Part shown: piece by piece, positions 43,552 through 53,274 of the stretch
Numbering within the stretch: position 1 is the first letter of the stretch
Layout of the letters: each line of letters starts with the position of its first letter
Source: Parvularcula sp964556115
Lineage (GTDB): Bacteria; Pseudomonadota; Alphaproteobacteria; Caulobacterales; Parvularculaceae
NCBI GenBank assembly: GCA_964556115.1
Contig: CAZKVC010000001.1
Span: 372,001-436,000, forward strand
Length of the DNA stretch: 64,000 bases
Direction of reading: 5' to 3'
Notes under the pieces: generated by a model
The model's database searches: none
Seen by the model: the letters and a program-made list of their open reading frames with translations, nothing else
Told to the model about the DNA's origin: nothing
Position numbers and translations under genes: made by a program

Positions 43552-43944
43552 ATGAACCTCGCCCGTCCCCTTCTTCGGCCCGTCGCGGTCTTGCTGTCAC
43601 TCCTGCTGGCGGCCGGACACGCGATCTGCGGTTCGGCTTCTGCCATCGCGCCCGTGGAGGTGTCGGCAAGTGTTTCTCACGCAGGCCAACAGCATCGGGC
43701 AATGCCCGAAGATGTGGGGGAAGAGGAGCCTTGTTCTGAGGACTGTTCCCACTGCGACGCGGCGACGAGTTACCTGACGGCAAGCGTCGATGAGGGTCCG
43801 AAGAGCGAGCTCGCAATGTCTTCGCAGGCCGGTGTCGCCCCCGTCCCCCAGATAGCTTTGTCGGGTCGGAGGGAGGCGTCGCCGCGCGGACCACCGGGTA
43901 AGGCGCGAACCCCTGTTACGGAGCACGACCGCATCCTCAGGTGA
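43552..43944 (+). CDS. small exported Cys-rich protein
   Basis: A 130-residue protein with a signal peptide (PVAVLLSLLLAAGHAICGSA) and a short mature part with the cluster EEPCSEDCSHCDAATSY and no recognised domain. Size and layout are like the small protein at 34477-34863, which also precedes copper genes. It starts 4 bases after the glutaredoxin-MauE gene. Function unknown; a copper-binding or thiol role is inferred. Confidence 0.6.
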   Translation: MNLARPLLRPVAVLLSLLLAAGHAICGSASAIAPVEVSASVSHAGQQHRAMPEDVGEEEPCSEDCSHCDAATSYLTASVDEGPKSELAMSSQAGVAPVPQIALSGRREASPRGPPGKARTPVTEHDRILR

Positions 43945-44001
43945 ATGAATCCGCTGGCGGACCACCGCCGTGTGCTGACGAATTCAACCTGAGGAGATAC
44001 C

Positions 44002-46017
44002 ATGCTCGACCGACGTCTTTTCCTTGGCTCCGCCGCAACTGCTGTTGCTGCGCAAGCCCTTCTGCCCGCCTGGGCGCGCGATGCGCGCGGCGGCAACACC
44101 GGGCTCAGCCCGACCACCAGCACGACCTACGATTTCCGCATTGCAAGGACGCCCGTGCGGATCGACGGACGCGCCGGCATGGGCGTGACGATCGACAACG
44201 TTCTGCCCGCGCCGCTCGTCCGCCTGAAGGAAGGCGAGACCGTCACGCTTCGGGTGCACAACACGCTCGACGAGTGGTCATCAATCCACTGGCATGGCCT
44301 GCTCGTCCCCTTCGAGATGGACGGCGTGCCGGGCGTCAGCTTCCCCGGCATCGCCCCCCGCTCGACGTTTGAGTACCGCTTCCCGCTGACCCAGTCGGGG
44401 ACCTATTGGTACCACTCGCACAGCGCCTTCCAGGAACAGCTCGGGCTTTACGGTCCGATGGTCATCGACCCCGCCGGCGAGGAAGCCGCGCCCTACGACC
44501 GCGAATACGTCATGGTCCTGTCGGACTGGACGTTCGAGGATCCGCACCGGCTTTTCGCGGAGCTCAAGAAGATGGGCGATACGCTCAATTTCCAAAAACG
44601 CACCGTCGGCGACCTGGTCGCGGATGCACGGGAGGACGGTCTCGGCGCGGCGCTCAAGAACCGGGCGATGTGGGGCGGTATGCGCATGGCGCCGACTGAC
44701 ATCGCGGATGTCACCGGCGCGCAATACACCTACCTCGTCAACGGCCACGGCCCGACGGACGACTGGACCGGCCTCTTCACGCCGGGCGAGCGGGTTCGCC
44801 TGCGCATCATCAACGCCTCGGCGATGTCAATTTTCAACGTCCGCATCCCCGGGCTGCCGATGACGGTGGTGAACGTGCACGGACTTGACGTGCGTCCTGT
44901 CGAGACGGACGAGTTCCAGATCGGCACCGCCGAGACCTACGACGTGATCGTCGAGCCCGAGGATCGCGCCTACCGGTTTGTTGCAGCATCGATTGACGGG
45001 TCAGACCAGGCGCTCGCCACGCTCACGCCCCGTCTTGGCGAGACCGCCGAGGCACCTCCTCTCCGCCCCCGCCCCCTCCTCACGATGAAGGACATGGGCA
45101 TGTCGGGGATGGGCGGCATGGCCCGGATGGACATGGACGCCGCGACCCCGAGCGAGCCCGGCATGGAAGGTCAGGGCCACGCGCTGACCTACCCCGAGAC
45201 AGAGACCATGAAAGGGATGAAGCCGGATTCCCCTTCGAACGACATGGCGTTGGACGGCGCTATGGCTGGCATGAGCATGGGCGCCGACGGGATGGAGATG
45301 GAGGCGCACCGCCACCCCGATGGGCCGGGCGTCGCAATGACGGCGATGAACCCGGTCAGCCGCCTCGACGAACCGGGCATCGGGCTCGAGCGCGTCCCGC
45401 ACCGGACACTGACCTATGCGCAGCTGCGCAGCCTACGTCCGAACACGGACGTCCGCCCGCCCGAGCGCGAGATCGAGATCCACCTCACCTCGAACATGGA
45501 GCGCTACATGTGGGCGTTCGACGGGGTGAAGTTCTCGGAAGTCAAAGAGAGCATCAAGTTCTATCAGGGCGAGCGCGTGCGTCTGACCCTGGTCAACGAC
45601 ACCATGATGCCCCACCCGATCCACCTGCACGGCATGTTCTTCGATCTGGTCATCCCGGGCTACGACAGGGATGAAGACGGCCAGCGCTACCTGCCGGGCC
45701 TGCATACCATCCTCACCAAGCCCGGCGAGAAGCTTTCGGTGGACATCACGCCGCCCGAGCTCGGCGATTGGGCCTTCCACTGCCACCTCCTCTATCACAT
45801 GCATGCGGGCATGATGCAGGTCGTCAGCGTGCTGCCGATCAAGGAGAGGCCGCCACTCGAGATGATCGGCATCGGCCCACCCGTCGCGACGAACCCGGAC
45901 GAGACGCCGGTCGAGCCGATGAGCGGCGTGGATCGCGGGGGTATGGAAGGGCAGCCCAAGACTTCGGAGCCCGCAAGCACGATGATGGACATGCCCGGAA
46001 TGGGAGGCGACCAATGA
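44002..46017 (+). CDS. pcoA: copper-resistance multicopper oxidase (CopA/PcoA type)
   Basis: The 671-residue periplasmic enzyme has a twin-arginine signal (LDRRLFLGSAATAVAAQAL) and three cupredoxin domains with copper ligands in IHWHGLLVPFEMDG, YWYHSHSAFQEQLG, HPIHLHGMFFDL and the type 1 site HCHLLYHMHAGMM. A Met-rich insert at about 360-440 (MKDMGMSGMGGMARMDMD) is typical of Cu(I)-oxidising members. It oxidises Cu(I) to less toxic Cu(II) using oxygen. A GAGGAGA site precedes the ATG, and its stop overlaps copB. Confidence 0.96.
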   Translation: MLDRRLFLGSAATAVAAQALLPAWARDARGGNTGLSPTTSTTYDFRIARTPVRIDGRAGMGVTIDNVLPAPLVRLKEGETVTLRVHNTLDEWSSIHWHGLLVPFEMDGVPGVSFPGIAPRSTFEYRFPLTQSGTYWYHSHSAFQEQLGLYGPMVIDPAGEEAAPYDREYVMVLSDWTFEDPHRLFAELKKMGDTLNFQKRTVGDLVADAREDGLGAALKNRAMWGGMRMAPTDIADVTGAQYTYLVNGHGPTDDWTGLFTPGERVRLRIINASAMSIFNVRIPGLPMTVVNVHGLDVRPVETDEFQIGTAETYDVIVEPEDRAYRFVAASIDGSDQALATLTPRLGETAEAPPLRPRPLLTMKDMGMSGMGGMARMDMDAATPSEPGMEGQGHALTYPETETMKGMKPDSPSNDMALDGAMAGMSMGADGMEMEAHRHPDGPGVAMTAMNPVSRLDEPGIGLERVPHRTLTYAQLRSLRPNTDVRPPEREIEIHLTSNMERYMWAFDGVKFSEVKESIKFYQGERVRLTLVNDTMMPHPIHLHGMFFDLVIPGYDRDEDGQRYLPGLHTILTKPGEKLSVDITPPELGDWAFHCHLLYHMHAGMMQVVSVLPIKERPPLEMIGIGPPVATNPDETPVEPMSGVDRGGMEGQPKTSEPASTMMDMPGMGGDQ

Positions 46018-46814
46018 GACGCTTCGATGCTTTGACCGCAGCCTCCATCATGATGGTATCGGCCCTTTTACACGCGCATGCTCAAGAAGCGCCCAAGAAC
46101 CCGCCTTGGAACGCGGCCGATGACGTCTACGGCCCCGAGATCATGGAGCGAGCCAGAGACCGCGTTCAGGAAGAAAATGGCGCGACCCGCTACGGCCTCC
46201 TGATGACCGACCGCCTGGAATGGCAGGACGCAGGCGAGGATGGTATCGGGCTGTGGGACGTCCAGAGCTATTACGGCGGTGACATCAACAAGGTTTGGAT
46301 GAAGTCCGAAGGCGAGTACGACTTCACCGAAAACGCCTTCGAGGAAGCCGAGGTTCAGCTTCTCTACTCTCGCGCCATTTCTGCGTACTTCGATTTCCAG
46401 ACGGGTATTCGGCAGGATTTCGAGCCGTCCGGAGAGACCTACGCGGTGGTCGGGCTGCAAGGCCTCGCCCCTTACTGGTTCGAGGTCGACGGTGCGTTGT
46501 TCTTGTCGGAGAACGGCGACCTGACCGGGCGGTTCGAGGCAGAATACGAGGTGCTCCTGACCCAGCGGCTGATCCTGCAGCCACGGCTCGAGGTCGAGGC
46601 GGCGGCGCAGGATGTCAGCCATCGCGATCTCGGAGCCGGTCTCACTAGCGGCAGTGTCGGTGCGCGCCTGCGCTACGAGATCAAGCGAGAGTTCGCCCCT
46701 TACGTCGGCGTGGAATGGTCCTCCGCCCTCGGCGAGACAAGGCAGATCGCCCGAGACGCCGGCGGGGCGCCCGAAGAGACCCGCCTCGTCTTCGGCATCC
46801 GCTCTTGGTACTGA
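46014..46814 (+). CDS. pcoB: copper resistance protein B
   Basis: The 266-residue outer-membrane protein has a signal peptide (RRFDALTAASIMMVSALLHA) and the CopB beta-barrel pattern with EEAEVQLLYSRAISAYFDFQ, GLQGLAPYWFEVDGALFL and a C-terminal aromatic (ends RLVFGIRSWY). CopB is the usual partner of the multicopper oxidase. It is shorter than CopB proteins with a long Met-rich N-terminus. Coupled to the oxidase gene by ATGA. Confidence 0.93.
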   Translation: MRRFDALTAASIMMVSALLHAHAQEAPKNPPWNAADDVYGPEIMERARDRVQEENGATRYGLLMTDRLEWQDAGEDGIGLWDVQSYYGGDINKVWMKSEGEYDFTENAFEEAEVQLLYSRAISAYFDFQTGIRQDFEPSGETYAVVGLQGLAPYWFEVDGALFLSENGDLTGRFEAEYEVLLTQRLILQPRLEVEAAAQDVSHRDLGAGLTSGSVGARLRYEIKREFAPYVGVEWSSALGETRQIARDAGGAPEETRLVFGIRSWY

Positions 46815-46826
46815 GGGAGAACCAGT

Positions 46827-47924
46827 ATGACACTCGACCTGATCGAACCGAACATCCACCCCATCCTCGTTCACTTCGCCTACGCGCTGACCGTAGTTGC
46901 CGGAGCTCTCTACGGGCTCGCGCTCGTGCCGCGGTTTCGGCAAAGGCCGGGCCTCCTGGCCGCCGCCGACTGGAGCCTTTTCCTCGCAGGTATCTTCGTT
47001 GTGCTCACGATCGCGGCGGGCTTCCAGGCCTACTACTCGGTCGCCCATGACGGGCCCAGCCACGAAGCGATGACGACCCACCGGAACTGGGCCGTACCGA
47101 CGGGAACCCTCGTCGTCCTCCTCGCCGCTTGGCGATGGTGGAGGCGGGCCGAGGGGCCTTCGGTGATCATCTCTTCCGCGGTGATTGCATCGGCGGCGCT
47201 CCTCAGCGTCACGGCCTGGTGGGGCGGACACCTCGTCTTCACCTACGGCCTCGGCGTCGAGAGCCTGCCCGAAGCCGGGAGCGGCGATGGGCATGACCAC
47301 GACCATGGCGACGAAGCGTCTTCAGGCGGCGGAGGTAATAGCCATCCGTATGGGGGCGATTCCGATCCTCGCCACGATGACGACGACGGCGCCGCTGGAT
47401 CCAGCATGGGTGACCATCCGTATGGGGACGAACCGCCGAAAGCCGCGCAGGCGCCGCAGCCGGGCACTGTCGACATCGACCGGTCGACACCCGAAGCGAC
47501 CGTCGAGAGCCTCGCCGCAGCTTACGCCGCCGGCGACGAAGCCGCGCTTCGTTCGGTGCTGTCGAAGGAACTCCTCGTCGCGGAGGGGGGCGGCGTCGAG
47601 GATGGCCTCGCCGCCTACGCGTCTCACCATATGGGATCGGACCTGGCCGCGTCGTCCGGGCGGAGGATGGAGCAAACCGGCCGTTTCGTGCGCTTGCTTG
47701 GAGAATCGGCAGCGTTGGTGCTGACCACTTACGAGGTCACGACCGCCGCCCAAGACGGGGTGCGGCCGCTGGTCGAGACGGCCGTCGTGGAAGAGACGCC
47801 AGACGGCTGGCTCGTCACGCATCTCCACTGGAGCTTTGGACAGGTCTCGCCTCCCGCGTCCGATGAAACGAAACTCCCGACCGACGAGGCAATGCCGCAC
47901 GGCGAGCCTGGGCACGAACACTGA
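46827..47924 (+). CDS. DUF2231 membrane protein fused to a His-rich linker and a SnoaL-like domain
   Basis: The 365-residue protein has four membrane helices in residues about 10-150, of DUF2231 type (EPNIHPILVHFAYALTVVAG). Then comes a His/Asp-rich linker (DGHDHDHGDEASSGGGGNS, with HPYGGDSDPRHDDDDG and a repeat DHPYGDEPP) and a C-terminal domain (about 218-340) that looks NTF2/SnoaL-like (STPEATVESLAAAYAAGDEA..TPDGWLVTHLHWSFGQ). The linker should bind metal ions. Fused functions and metal-rich context suggest a copper sensor or buffer. It starts 12 bases after copB. Confidence 0.75.
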   Translation: MTLDLIEPNIHPILVHFAYALTVVAGALYGLALVPRFRQRPGLLAAADWSLFLAGIFVVLTIAAGFQAYYSVAHDGPSHEAMTTHRNWAVPTGTLVVLLAAWRWWRRAEGPSVIISSAVIASAALLSVTAWWGGHLVFTYGLGVESLPEAGSGDGHDHDHGDEASSGGGGNSHPYGGDSDPRHDDDDGAAGSSMGDHPYGDEPPKAAQAPQPGTVDIDRSTPEATVESLAAAYAAGDEAALRSVLSKELLVAEGGGVEDGLAAYASHHMGSDLAASSGRRMEQTGRFVRLLGESAALVLTTYEVTTAAQDGVRPLVETAVVEETPDGWLVTHLHWSFGQVSPPASDETKLPTDEAMPHGEPGHEH

Positions 47925-47953
47925 CGCGCGGCACACGAACCGAAAGGGTTGCC

Positions 47954-49288
47954 ATGAAAACCGACTTTGAAGAAGGAAGCCTGAGCCTTTGGGGCACGAT
48001 CGCGATGGGCACCGGCGTGATGATCGGTGCCGGGATCTTCGTGCTGACGGGGCAAGTCGCAGAACTGGCGGGCGATCTCTTCCCCCTCGCCTTCCTGCTC
48101 GCAGCCGTGATCAGCGGCTTCTCGGCCTATTCCTACGTGAAGATGTCGAACGCCTTCCCGTCTGCTGGCGGCATCGCGGCCTATCTCAAGAAAGCCTATG
48201 GCGAGAGTATGATGACGGGGGCCTGTGCGCTCCTCATGGCGTTCTCCATGATCATCAACGAGAGTCTGGTCGCGCGGACCTTCGGCACCTACGCGCTCCG
48301 CCCGTTCGGCACAGAGGAGAACGGCCTTTTCGTCGCCCTTCTGGCCGTAGGGCTTATCGGTTTCGCCTACGTCGTGAACGCTGCGAACAACAAATGGATT
48401 GGCGGCATTAGCCAGGTAACGGCGATCATCAAGATCGGCGGCATCGTCATCTTCGGCCTGGTCGCGATGTGGGCGTCCGGCTTTCAATTCGTACCGTACG
48501 AGGACGGCGTAGCGAACGACACGGGGGCCTTCGGCTTCGTTGCGGGTACCGCGCTCGCCATCCTTGCCTATAAGGGCTTCACGACCATCACCAACTCAGG
48601 CGACGAGGTGGAGAACCCGAAGAAGAATGTCGGCCGAGCGATCATCTGGTCCCTCGCCACCTGCCTCGTCGTCTACCTCATCGTCGCCTTCGGGGTGGCC
48701 GCGTCATTATCAGTACCCGAGATCGTCGAGGCGAAGAACTACGCGCTGGCCGAGGCGGCTCGCCCGGCGGTAGGCCGATACGGTGTTTGGTTCACGGTCG
48801 CGATCGCCCTCATCGCGACCGCTTCGGGACTTCTCGCCAGCGTTTTCGCGGTCTCTCGCATGCTCACCATGCTGACGGAGATGAAGCTCATCCCCCATCG
48901 GCACTTCAGCCTTCCGGGTGATCTTCATCATCATCTGCTGATCTACACGGTCGTCGCAGCAGGTTTCTTGGCAGCCTTCTTCGACCTCGGCCGGATCGCC
49001 TCGCTCGGTGCGATCTTCTACCTTGTCATGGACATGGCCATCCATTGGGGGGTGCTTCGTCATCTGCGCGACCAAGTCGACGCGAAGGCGTGGATCGTGA
49101 CCTCCGCGCTGCTCCTCGACGGAATTGTTCTGGCTGCCTTCACCACCGTGAAGCTGCAGTCGGACTGGCTCGTGGTCGCCCTCGCCTATGGCGGGATCGC
49201 CGCCACCTTCGCCCTGGAGCGCTGGTTCCTGAGCCGTGACCGCGACGCAATGCAGGATCCAGCAGAGACTGCGGAGGCCTCCGGGTGA
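47954..49288 (+). CDS. APC-family amino acid/amine permease
   Basis: The 444-residue protein has 12 predicted helices and the APC start pattern LSLWGTIAMGTGVMIGAGIF, with FGFVAGTALAILAYKGFTTI and NSGDEVENPKKNVGRAIIWS in helix 6-7. Substrate is not predictable; family members import amino acids or polyamines. Its place directly behind the copper oxidase genes is unusual and suggests a role in metal or thiol homeostasis, e.g. uptake of a ligand. The His-rich stretch DLHHHLLIY is notable. It starts 29 bases after the DUF2231 gene. Confidence 0.85.
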   Translation: MKTDFEEGSLSLWGTIAMGTGVMIGAGIFVLTGQVAELAGDLFPLAFLLAAVISGFSAYSYVKMSNAFPSAGGIAAYLKKAYGESMMTGACALLMAFSMIINESLVARTFGTYALRPFGTEENGLFVALLAVGLIGFAYVVNAANNKWIGGISQVTAIIKIGGIVIFGLVAMWASGFQFVPYEDGVANDTGAFGFVAGTALAILAYKGFTTITNSGDEVENPKKNVGRAIIWSLATCLVVYLIVAFGVAASLSVPEIVEAKNYALAEAARPAVGRYGVWFTVAIALIATASGLLASVFAVSRMLTMLTEMKLIPHRHFSLPGDLHHHLLIYTVVAAGFLAAFFDLGRIASLGAIFYLVMDMAIHWGVLRHLRDQVDAKAWIVTSALLLDGIVLAAFTTVKLQSDWLVVALAYGGIAATFALERWFLSRDRDAMQDPAETAEASG

Positions 49289-49324
49289 TGGGGTCTCGAA
49301 AGGCTTACGGTTCCGATGGAATGG

Positions 49325-49341
49325 ATACCCCAGTAGGGTGT
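49325..49341 (+). promoter_or_regulatory. CsoR-like operator before the copper ATPase
   Basis: ATACCCCAGTAGGGTGT, a site of the ATACCC-N5-GGGTAT type, 107 bases upstream of the ATPase start. It shares its first 14 bases with the operator at 56603. Confidence 0.6.
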
Positions 49342-49448
49342 TCCTGACACGATGAGACGTTGTGGGCCAACTGTGACGGGGCCGAGGCCCACATCAGGAT
49401 GACCAAGCACCGACGCTGTCGGTCTCAGCCCAATGCAGAGAGCCAGCT

Positions 49449-51994
49449 ATGATTGAGCCAACCGTTGAACCCGCAAAACGAGACAATCCTCGCGTGGTCA
49501 TGGGTGACGAAGTGCCGCCTGATTTCGACGGCTTAGCCTTTGCCTGCCCGATGCATCCCGAGATCAGGAGCGACGGCCCAGGCGCTTGCGGACGTTGCGG
49601 GATGAACCTGGTGCCAGAAGGCGATGAAGCTGGGAACGTCACCCATGGCTGCTGCCATGGTGACGCGGAGGCGTCGGCTGCGCCGGCCGGGGCGTACGAC
49701 ACGCTGCCGCCCGGCTACAATGGCGCGGTCTACACCTGTCCCATGCACCCTGAAGTGCGTGCACCTCAGCCGGGCCCCTGCCCTCTTTGCGGCATGGCCC
49801 TGGAGCCTGAAGACGTCACCGTTGGCGAGGAGGACACCTCCGAGCTTCGCGACATGACGCGGCGTTTCTGGGTGTCGGCGGTCCTGACGGTGCCGCTCTT
49901 CGTCTACGCGATGGGCGACATGATCCCGGGTCGCCCCTTCGAGCGGTTCATAGCCGATGACCTCGCCCAATGGGTCCAGCTGGCGCTCGCCACCCCCGTG
50001 GTGCTTTGGGGCGGGTGGCCGTTCTTCGTCCGGGGGTGGCAGTCCTTCCGAACCCGGAACCTCAACATGTTCTCGCTGATCGCGCTGGGCGTCGGCGTGG
50101 CCTATCTCTTCTCGATCGTCGCGACGGCCATGCCCGGCCTGTTCCCACCCGCTTTCCGGAACATGGACGACAATGTCGGCGTCTATTACGAGGCCGCCGC
50201 CGTCATCGTCACGCTGGTGCTGCTCGGGCAGGTGCTCGAGCTGCGCGCCCGCAGCGCCACCTCCGGTGCGATCCGGGCCCTTCTTGAACTGACACCGCCG
50301 ACGGCGACACGCATTGCAGAAGACGGCATCGAGACCGAGGTGCCGCTCGACGCGCTGAATGCAGGTGACCGCCTTCGGGTGCGACCGGGCGAGAAGGTGC
50401 CAGNNNNNNNNNNNNNNNNNNNNNNNNNNNNNNNNNNNNNNNNNNNNNNNNNNNNNNNNNNNNNNNNNNNNNNNNNNNNNNNNNNNNNNNNNNNNNNNNN
50501 NNNGACGCGCTGAATGCAGGTGACCGCCTTCGGGTGCGACCGGGCGAGAAGGTGCCAGTCGATGGTGACGTGCTGGAGGGCACCTCATCTGTCGACGAGA
50601 GCATGGTTACGGGCGAGCCGCTTCCTGTCCGCAAGGCCGAAGGCGATCAGGTCACCGGCGGCACGGTCAACACGACGGGTTCGTTCGTCATGACGGCAAA
50701 CCGGGTCGGCGAGGACACGACGCTGTCCCAGATCGTCCGCATGGTGGCCGAAGCCCAACGGAGCCGTGCCCCGATTCAGCGATCGGTCGACAAGGTCGCC
50801 GGCATCTTCGTCCCGGCGGTGATCGTCGTCGCGGTCCTCTCCTTCATCGTCTGGTCGTTCCTCGGTCCAGAGCCTGCGCTGAGCTTCGCCCTCGTCAACG
50901 CGGTCGCGGTGCTCATCATCGCCTGTCCCTGCGCCCTCGGCCTCGCCACGCCGATGTCGATCATGGTCGGCACCGGCAAGGGGGCCCAGAACGGCGTCCT
51001 CATCAAGAACGCCGAAGCGCTCGAGGCCTTCGAGAAGGTCGACACCGTGGTCGTCGACAAGACCGGCACGCTGACCGAGGGACGCCCGGCCCTGGTCGGG
51101 GTCGAACCGGCCGAGGCATTCGACGAGGCAGAGCTTCTATCGCTGACAACGGCGGTCGAACGCGCGTCCGAACACCCCCTCGCCGAGGCGATCGTTCGCG
51201 GCGCGGAGCAGCGGGGCGTCCCCAGGCTGGAAGCTTCGGACTTCCAGTCCGTCACCGGCGAGGGCGTCCACGCCCAGGTCGACGGCCGCCGCGTCGCGAT
51301 CGGCAACGCGAAGATGATGGCGCGCGAGGGCGGCCTCCCCCCTGAGATCGAGGATCGTGCGAAAGAGCGCAGGCGCTTGGGCGAGACGACCATGTTCGTC
51401 GCAGTCGACGGGCGGCCTGCAGGGCTGATCTCGGTCGCCGACCCGATCAAACCCTCGACACCCGAAGCGATCCGCCTCCTTCACGAGGCCAGCGTGAAGG
51501 TCGTCATGCTGACCGGCGACGCCAGGGGCACGGCTGAGGCCGTCGCGGCGGAGGTCGGCATCGACGAGGTCCATGCCGACGTCTCGCCCGAAGACAAGCA
51601 CCGCATCGTCGGCGAGCTGCAGGCGGCTGGCCGCAAGGTCGCCATGGCGGGCGACGGCATCAACGACGCGCCTGCCCTCGCCCGAGCCGATGTCGGCATC
51701 GCCATGGGCACCGGCACCGACGTGGCGATGGAGAGCGCGGGCATCACCCTTGTCCGCGGCGACCTGCGAGGCGTCGCCGCCGCGCAGCGTCTGAGCCGCA
51801 TGACCATGCGGAACATCCGGCAGAACCTGTTCTTCGCCTTCGTCTATAACGGCCTCGGCGTGCCGATCGCGGCCGGGGTCCTCTACCCGTTCACCGGCAT
51901 CCTTCTGAACCCGATGATCGCGGCGGCGGCCATGAGCCTGTCCTCCGTATCGGTCATCGGCAACGCCCTACGTATGCGGACGAACTCACTATGA
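49449..51994 (+). CDS. copA: copper-exporting P1B-type ATPase (CopA), split by an assembly gap
   Basis: After removing the 100 N and one copy of the flanking 55-bp duplication, the frame reads through to a 796-residue P1B ATPase. It has two heavy-metal-binding domains (residues about 31-56 FACPMHPEIRSDGPGACG, and 94-120 YTCPMHPEVRAPQPGPCP), membrane helices, the metal motif IACPCALGLATPM, phosphorylation site DKTGTLTEG, ATP-site HPLAEAIV and MAGDGINDAPALA. The helix 7-8 motifs FVYNGLGVPIAAGV and MSLSSVSVIGNAL are those of Cu(I) pumps. The gap is not a real disruption. The stop overlaps the channel gene (ATGA). Confidence 0.95.
50349..50558. other. assembly gap with 55-bp duplicated flanks
   Basis: Bases 50349-50403 and 50504-50558 are identical, with 100 N between. 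They encode the same codons of the ATPase (ALNAGDRLRVRPGEKVP). The 55-bp overlap looks like two contig ends left unmerged (k-mer overlap), not a biological repeat. Confidence 0.93.
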
Positions 51995-52395
51995 TCACAG
52001 CACTGCTTATCGCTTCCGTTCTATTCGTCGGTGTCTTGACCACGCACTATACGGTGCTCAGAACCTCGGTCCCGAAGCTCAAACACCGTGGCACAGCCGG
52101 TTTTGCGGGGCTGTGCCTTCTCCTGTTCGCTCTGCACCTTGCCGAAGTCGGTGTCTTCGCGGGCGCATACGAACTCGGGCGCGCCCTCGGGATAGGCGAC
52201 TTCAAGAAGCCAGCCGAAGCGGACTTCATGGACGTCTACTACTTCTCGATGGCGACGTTCACGACACTGGGCCTCGGCAAGGTCATGCCGACCGGACACC
52301 TCGCCTCTCTGGCAGGCATCGAGTCGTTCACAGGGTTCCTCAGCATTTCGATGTCCGCGTCGGCGTTCTTCCAATGGGTCCAGAAGGAGGTCTGA
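51991..52395 (+). CDS. two-helix ion channel-like protein
   Basis: A 134-residue membrane protein with helices at about 1-25, 35-60 and 105-130, and a pore-loop-like segment TFTTLGLGKVMPTGHLASLA between the last two. TTLGLG resembles the potassium-channel filter TVGYG. Family 2-TM ion channel proteins of this kind are found near metal ATPases in some alphaproteobacteria. Ion and role are unknown. Its start overlaps the copA stop (ATGA), so it is tightly coupled to copper export. Confidence 0.75.
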   Translation: MITALLIASVLFVGVLTTHYTVLRTSVPKLKHRGTAGFAGLCLLLFALHLAEVGVFAGAYELGRALGIGDFKKPAEADFMDVYYFSMATFTTLGLGKVMPTGHLASLAGIESFTGFLSISMSASAFFQWVQKEV

Positions 52396-52396
52396 C

Positions 52397-52540
52397 ATGT
52401 CGCCTATGCTGACCGGCGTCGGGGAGCCTTCCTGGTGGGCGAGCCCACATATCGGTGCAGACGTAACCCTCGCACGGGCGGCGTTAACTGCCTTCAGGAC
52501 GCTTGCCGACGACTTTAGCCAAAGGGGCGGAGGAACATGA
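52397..52540 (+). CDS. 47-residue small protein
   Basis: A short frame with a very strong ribosome-binding site (AAGGAGGT, spacing 6) starts 1 base after the channel stop and its TGA overlaps the ATG of the next gene (ATGA). The 47-residue product starts MSPMLTGVGEPSWWASPHIG and ends FSQRGGGT, with a hydrophilic character and a WW pair. No family is recognised. Double coupling and the strong ribosome-binding site argue that it is translated. Confidence 0.6.
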   Translation: MSPMLTGVGEPSWWASPHIGADVTLARAALTAFRTLADDFSQRGGGT

Positions 52541-53253
52541 CGACTTCAGACTTCGACATTGTCATCTTCGGTGCCAGCGGCGGGACCGGGACCCATGTTC
52601 TGAACCAGGCAATCGACCGGGGGTTACGGGTGCTCGGCCTCGACCACGCCGTACCCGACCGCGCGAAAGATGATGGCGCCATCCATCGCCAGATCGACGT
52701 TCTTCGGGATGATCTCACGGAGCACCTTGATGATGGAACCCCCGTCATCTCGGCTCTCGGGCTCGGTTTCTCTCCAGGCAACATGGCCGACCCGCCGCCG
52801 CTCTACACGGAAGGTACCGCGAACATCATCAAGGCTATGACGTCTCGCGGCGCCTCGCGGCTCTGCTTGGTGTCGGCCGCATTCGTCGAGGATGACGAGC
52901 GTGTGCCCGCGTGGTTCCGCCGAAGCGTGGTCCCCGCCCTCTCCGCGATCCTGGATGAGATGCGGGAGATGGAGCAGTCGCTCGAAGAGTCCGGGCTCGA
53001 CTGGACCGCAGCCAGACCCGGTTGGCTTCTCGATAAGCCGCGCAGCGGAAGCTACGAGGTCGAAGATCGGCGCCTCCCGGAGGGCGTCTTCCGTACCCGC
53101 CACGCCGACCTCGCTCACTTTCTTCTCGAAGCAGCCCTCACCGACGGCTGGATTGGCGCCAAGCAGTCTCTCGGCAGGGCCGAAAACGCCTTCGACGAAA
53201 GTCCCGCCGCGCTGTCACGCGAGCTTGCCGCAATGGTCGGCATCGAACTTTAG
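52537..53253 (+). CDS. NAD(P)-binding atypical SDR protein
   Basis: The 238-residue protein has the nucleotide-binding glycine motif VIFGASGGTGTHVLNQAIDR at the N-terminus and the NmrA/BVR-B-like pattern, including TRHADLAHFLLEAAL near the C-terminus. These enzymes reduce flavins or quinones or serve as redox-sensing regulators. Substrate unknown. It lies between the small protein and the metallo-hydrolase-rhodanese gene (21 bp later) in the copA transcription unit. Confidence 0.78.
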   Translation: MTTSDFDIVIFGASGGTGTHVLNQAIDRGLRVLGLDHAVPDRAKDDGAIHRQIDVLRDDLTEHLDDGTPVISALGLGFSPGNMADPPPLYTEGTANIIKAMTSRGASRLCLVSAAFVEDDERVPAWFRRSVVPALSAILDEMREMEQSLEESGLDWTAARPGWLLDKPRSGSYEVEDRRLPEGVFRTRHADLAHFLLEAALTDGWIGAKQSLGRAENAFDESPAALSRELAAMVGIEL

Positions 53254-53274
53254 CCCGGAAAAGGAGAAAGCCCC

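Noticed and set aside
50349..50558. Biological direct repeat inside the copper ATPase
   Set aside because: Identical 55-bp flanks around exactly 100 N, repeated at a second place with the same length, show an assembly join.
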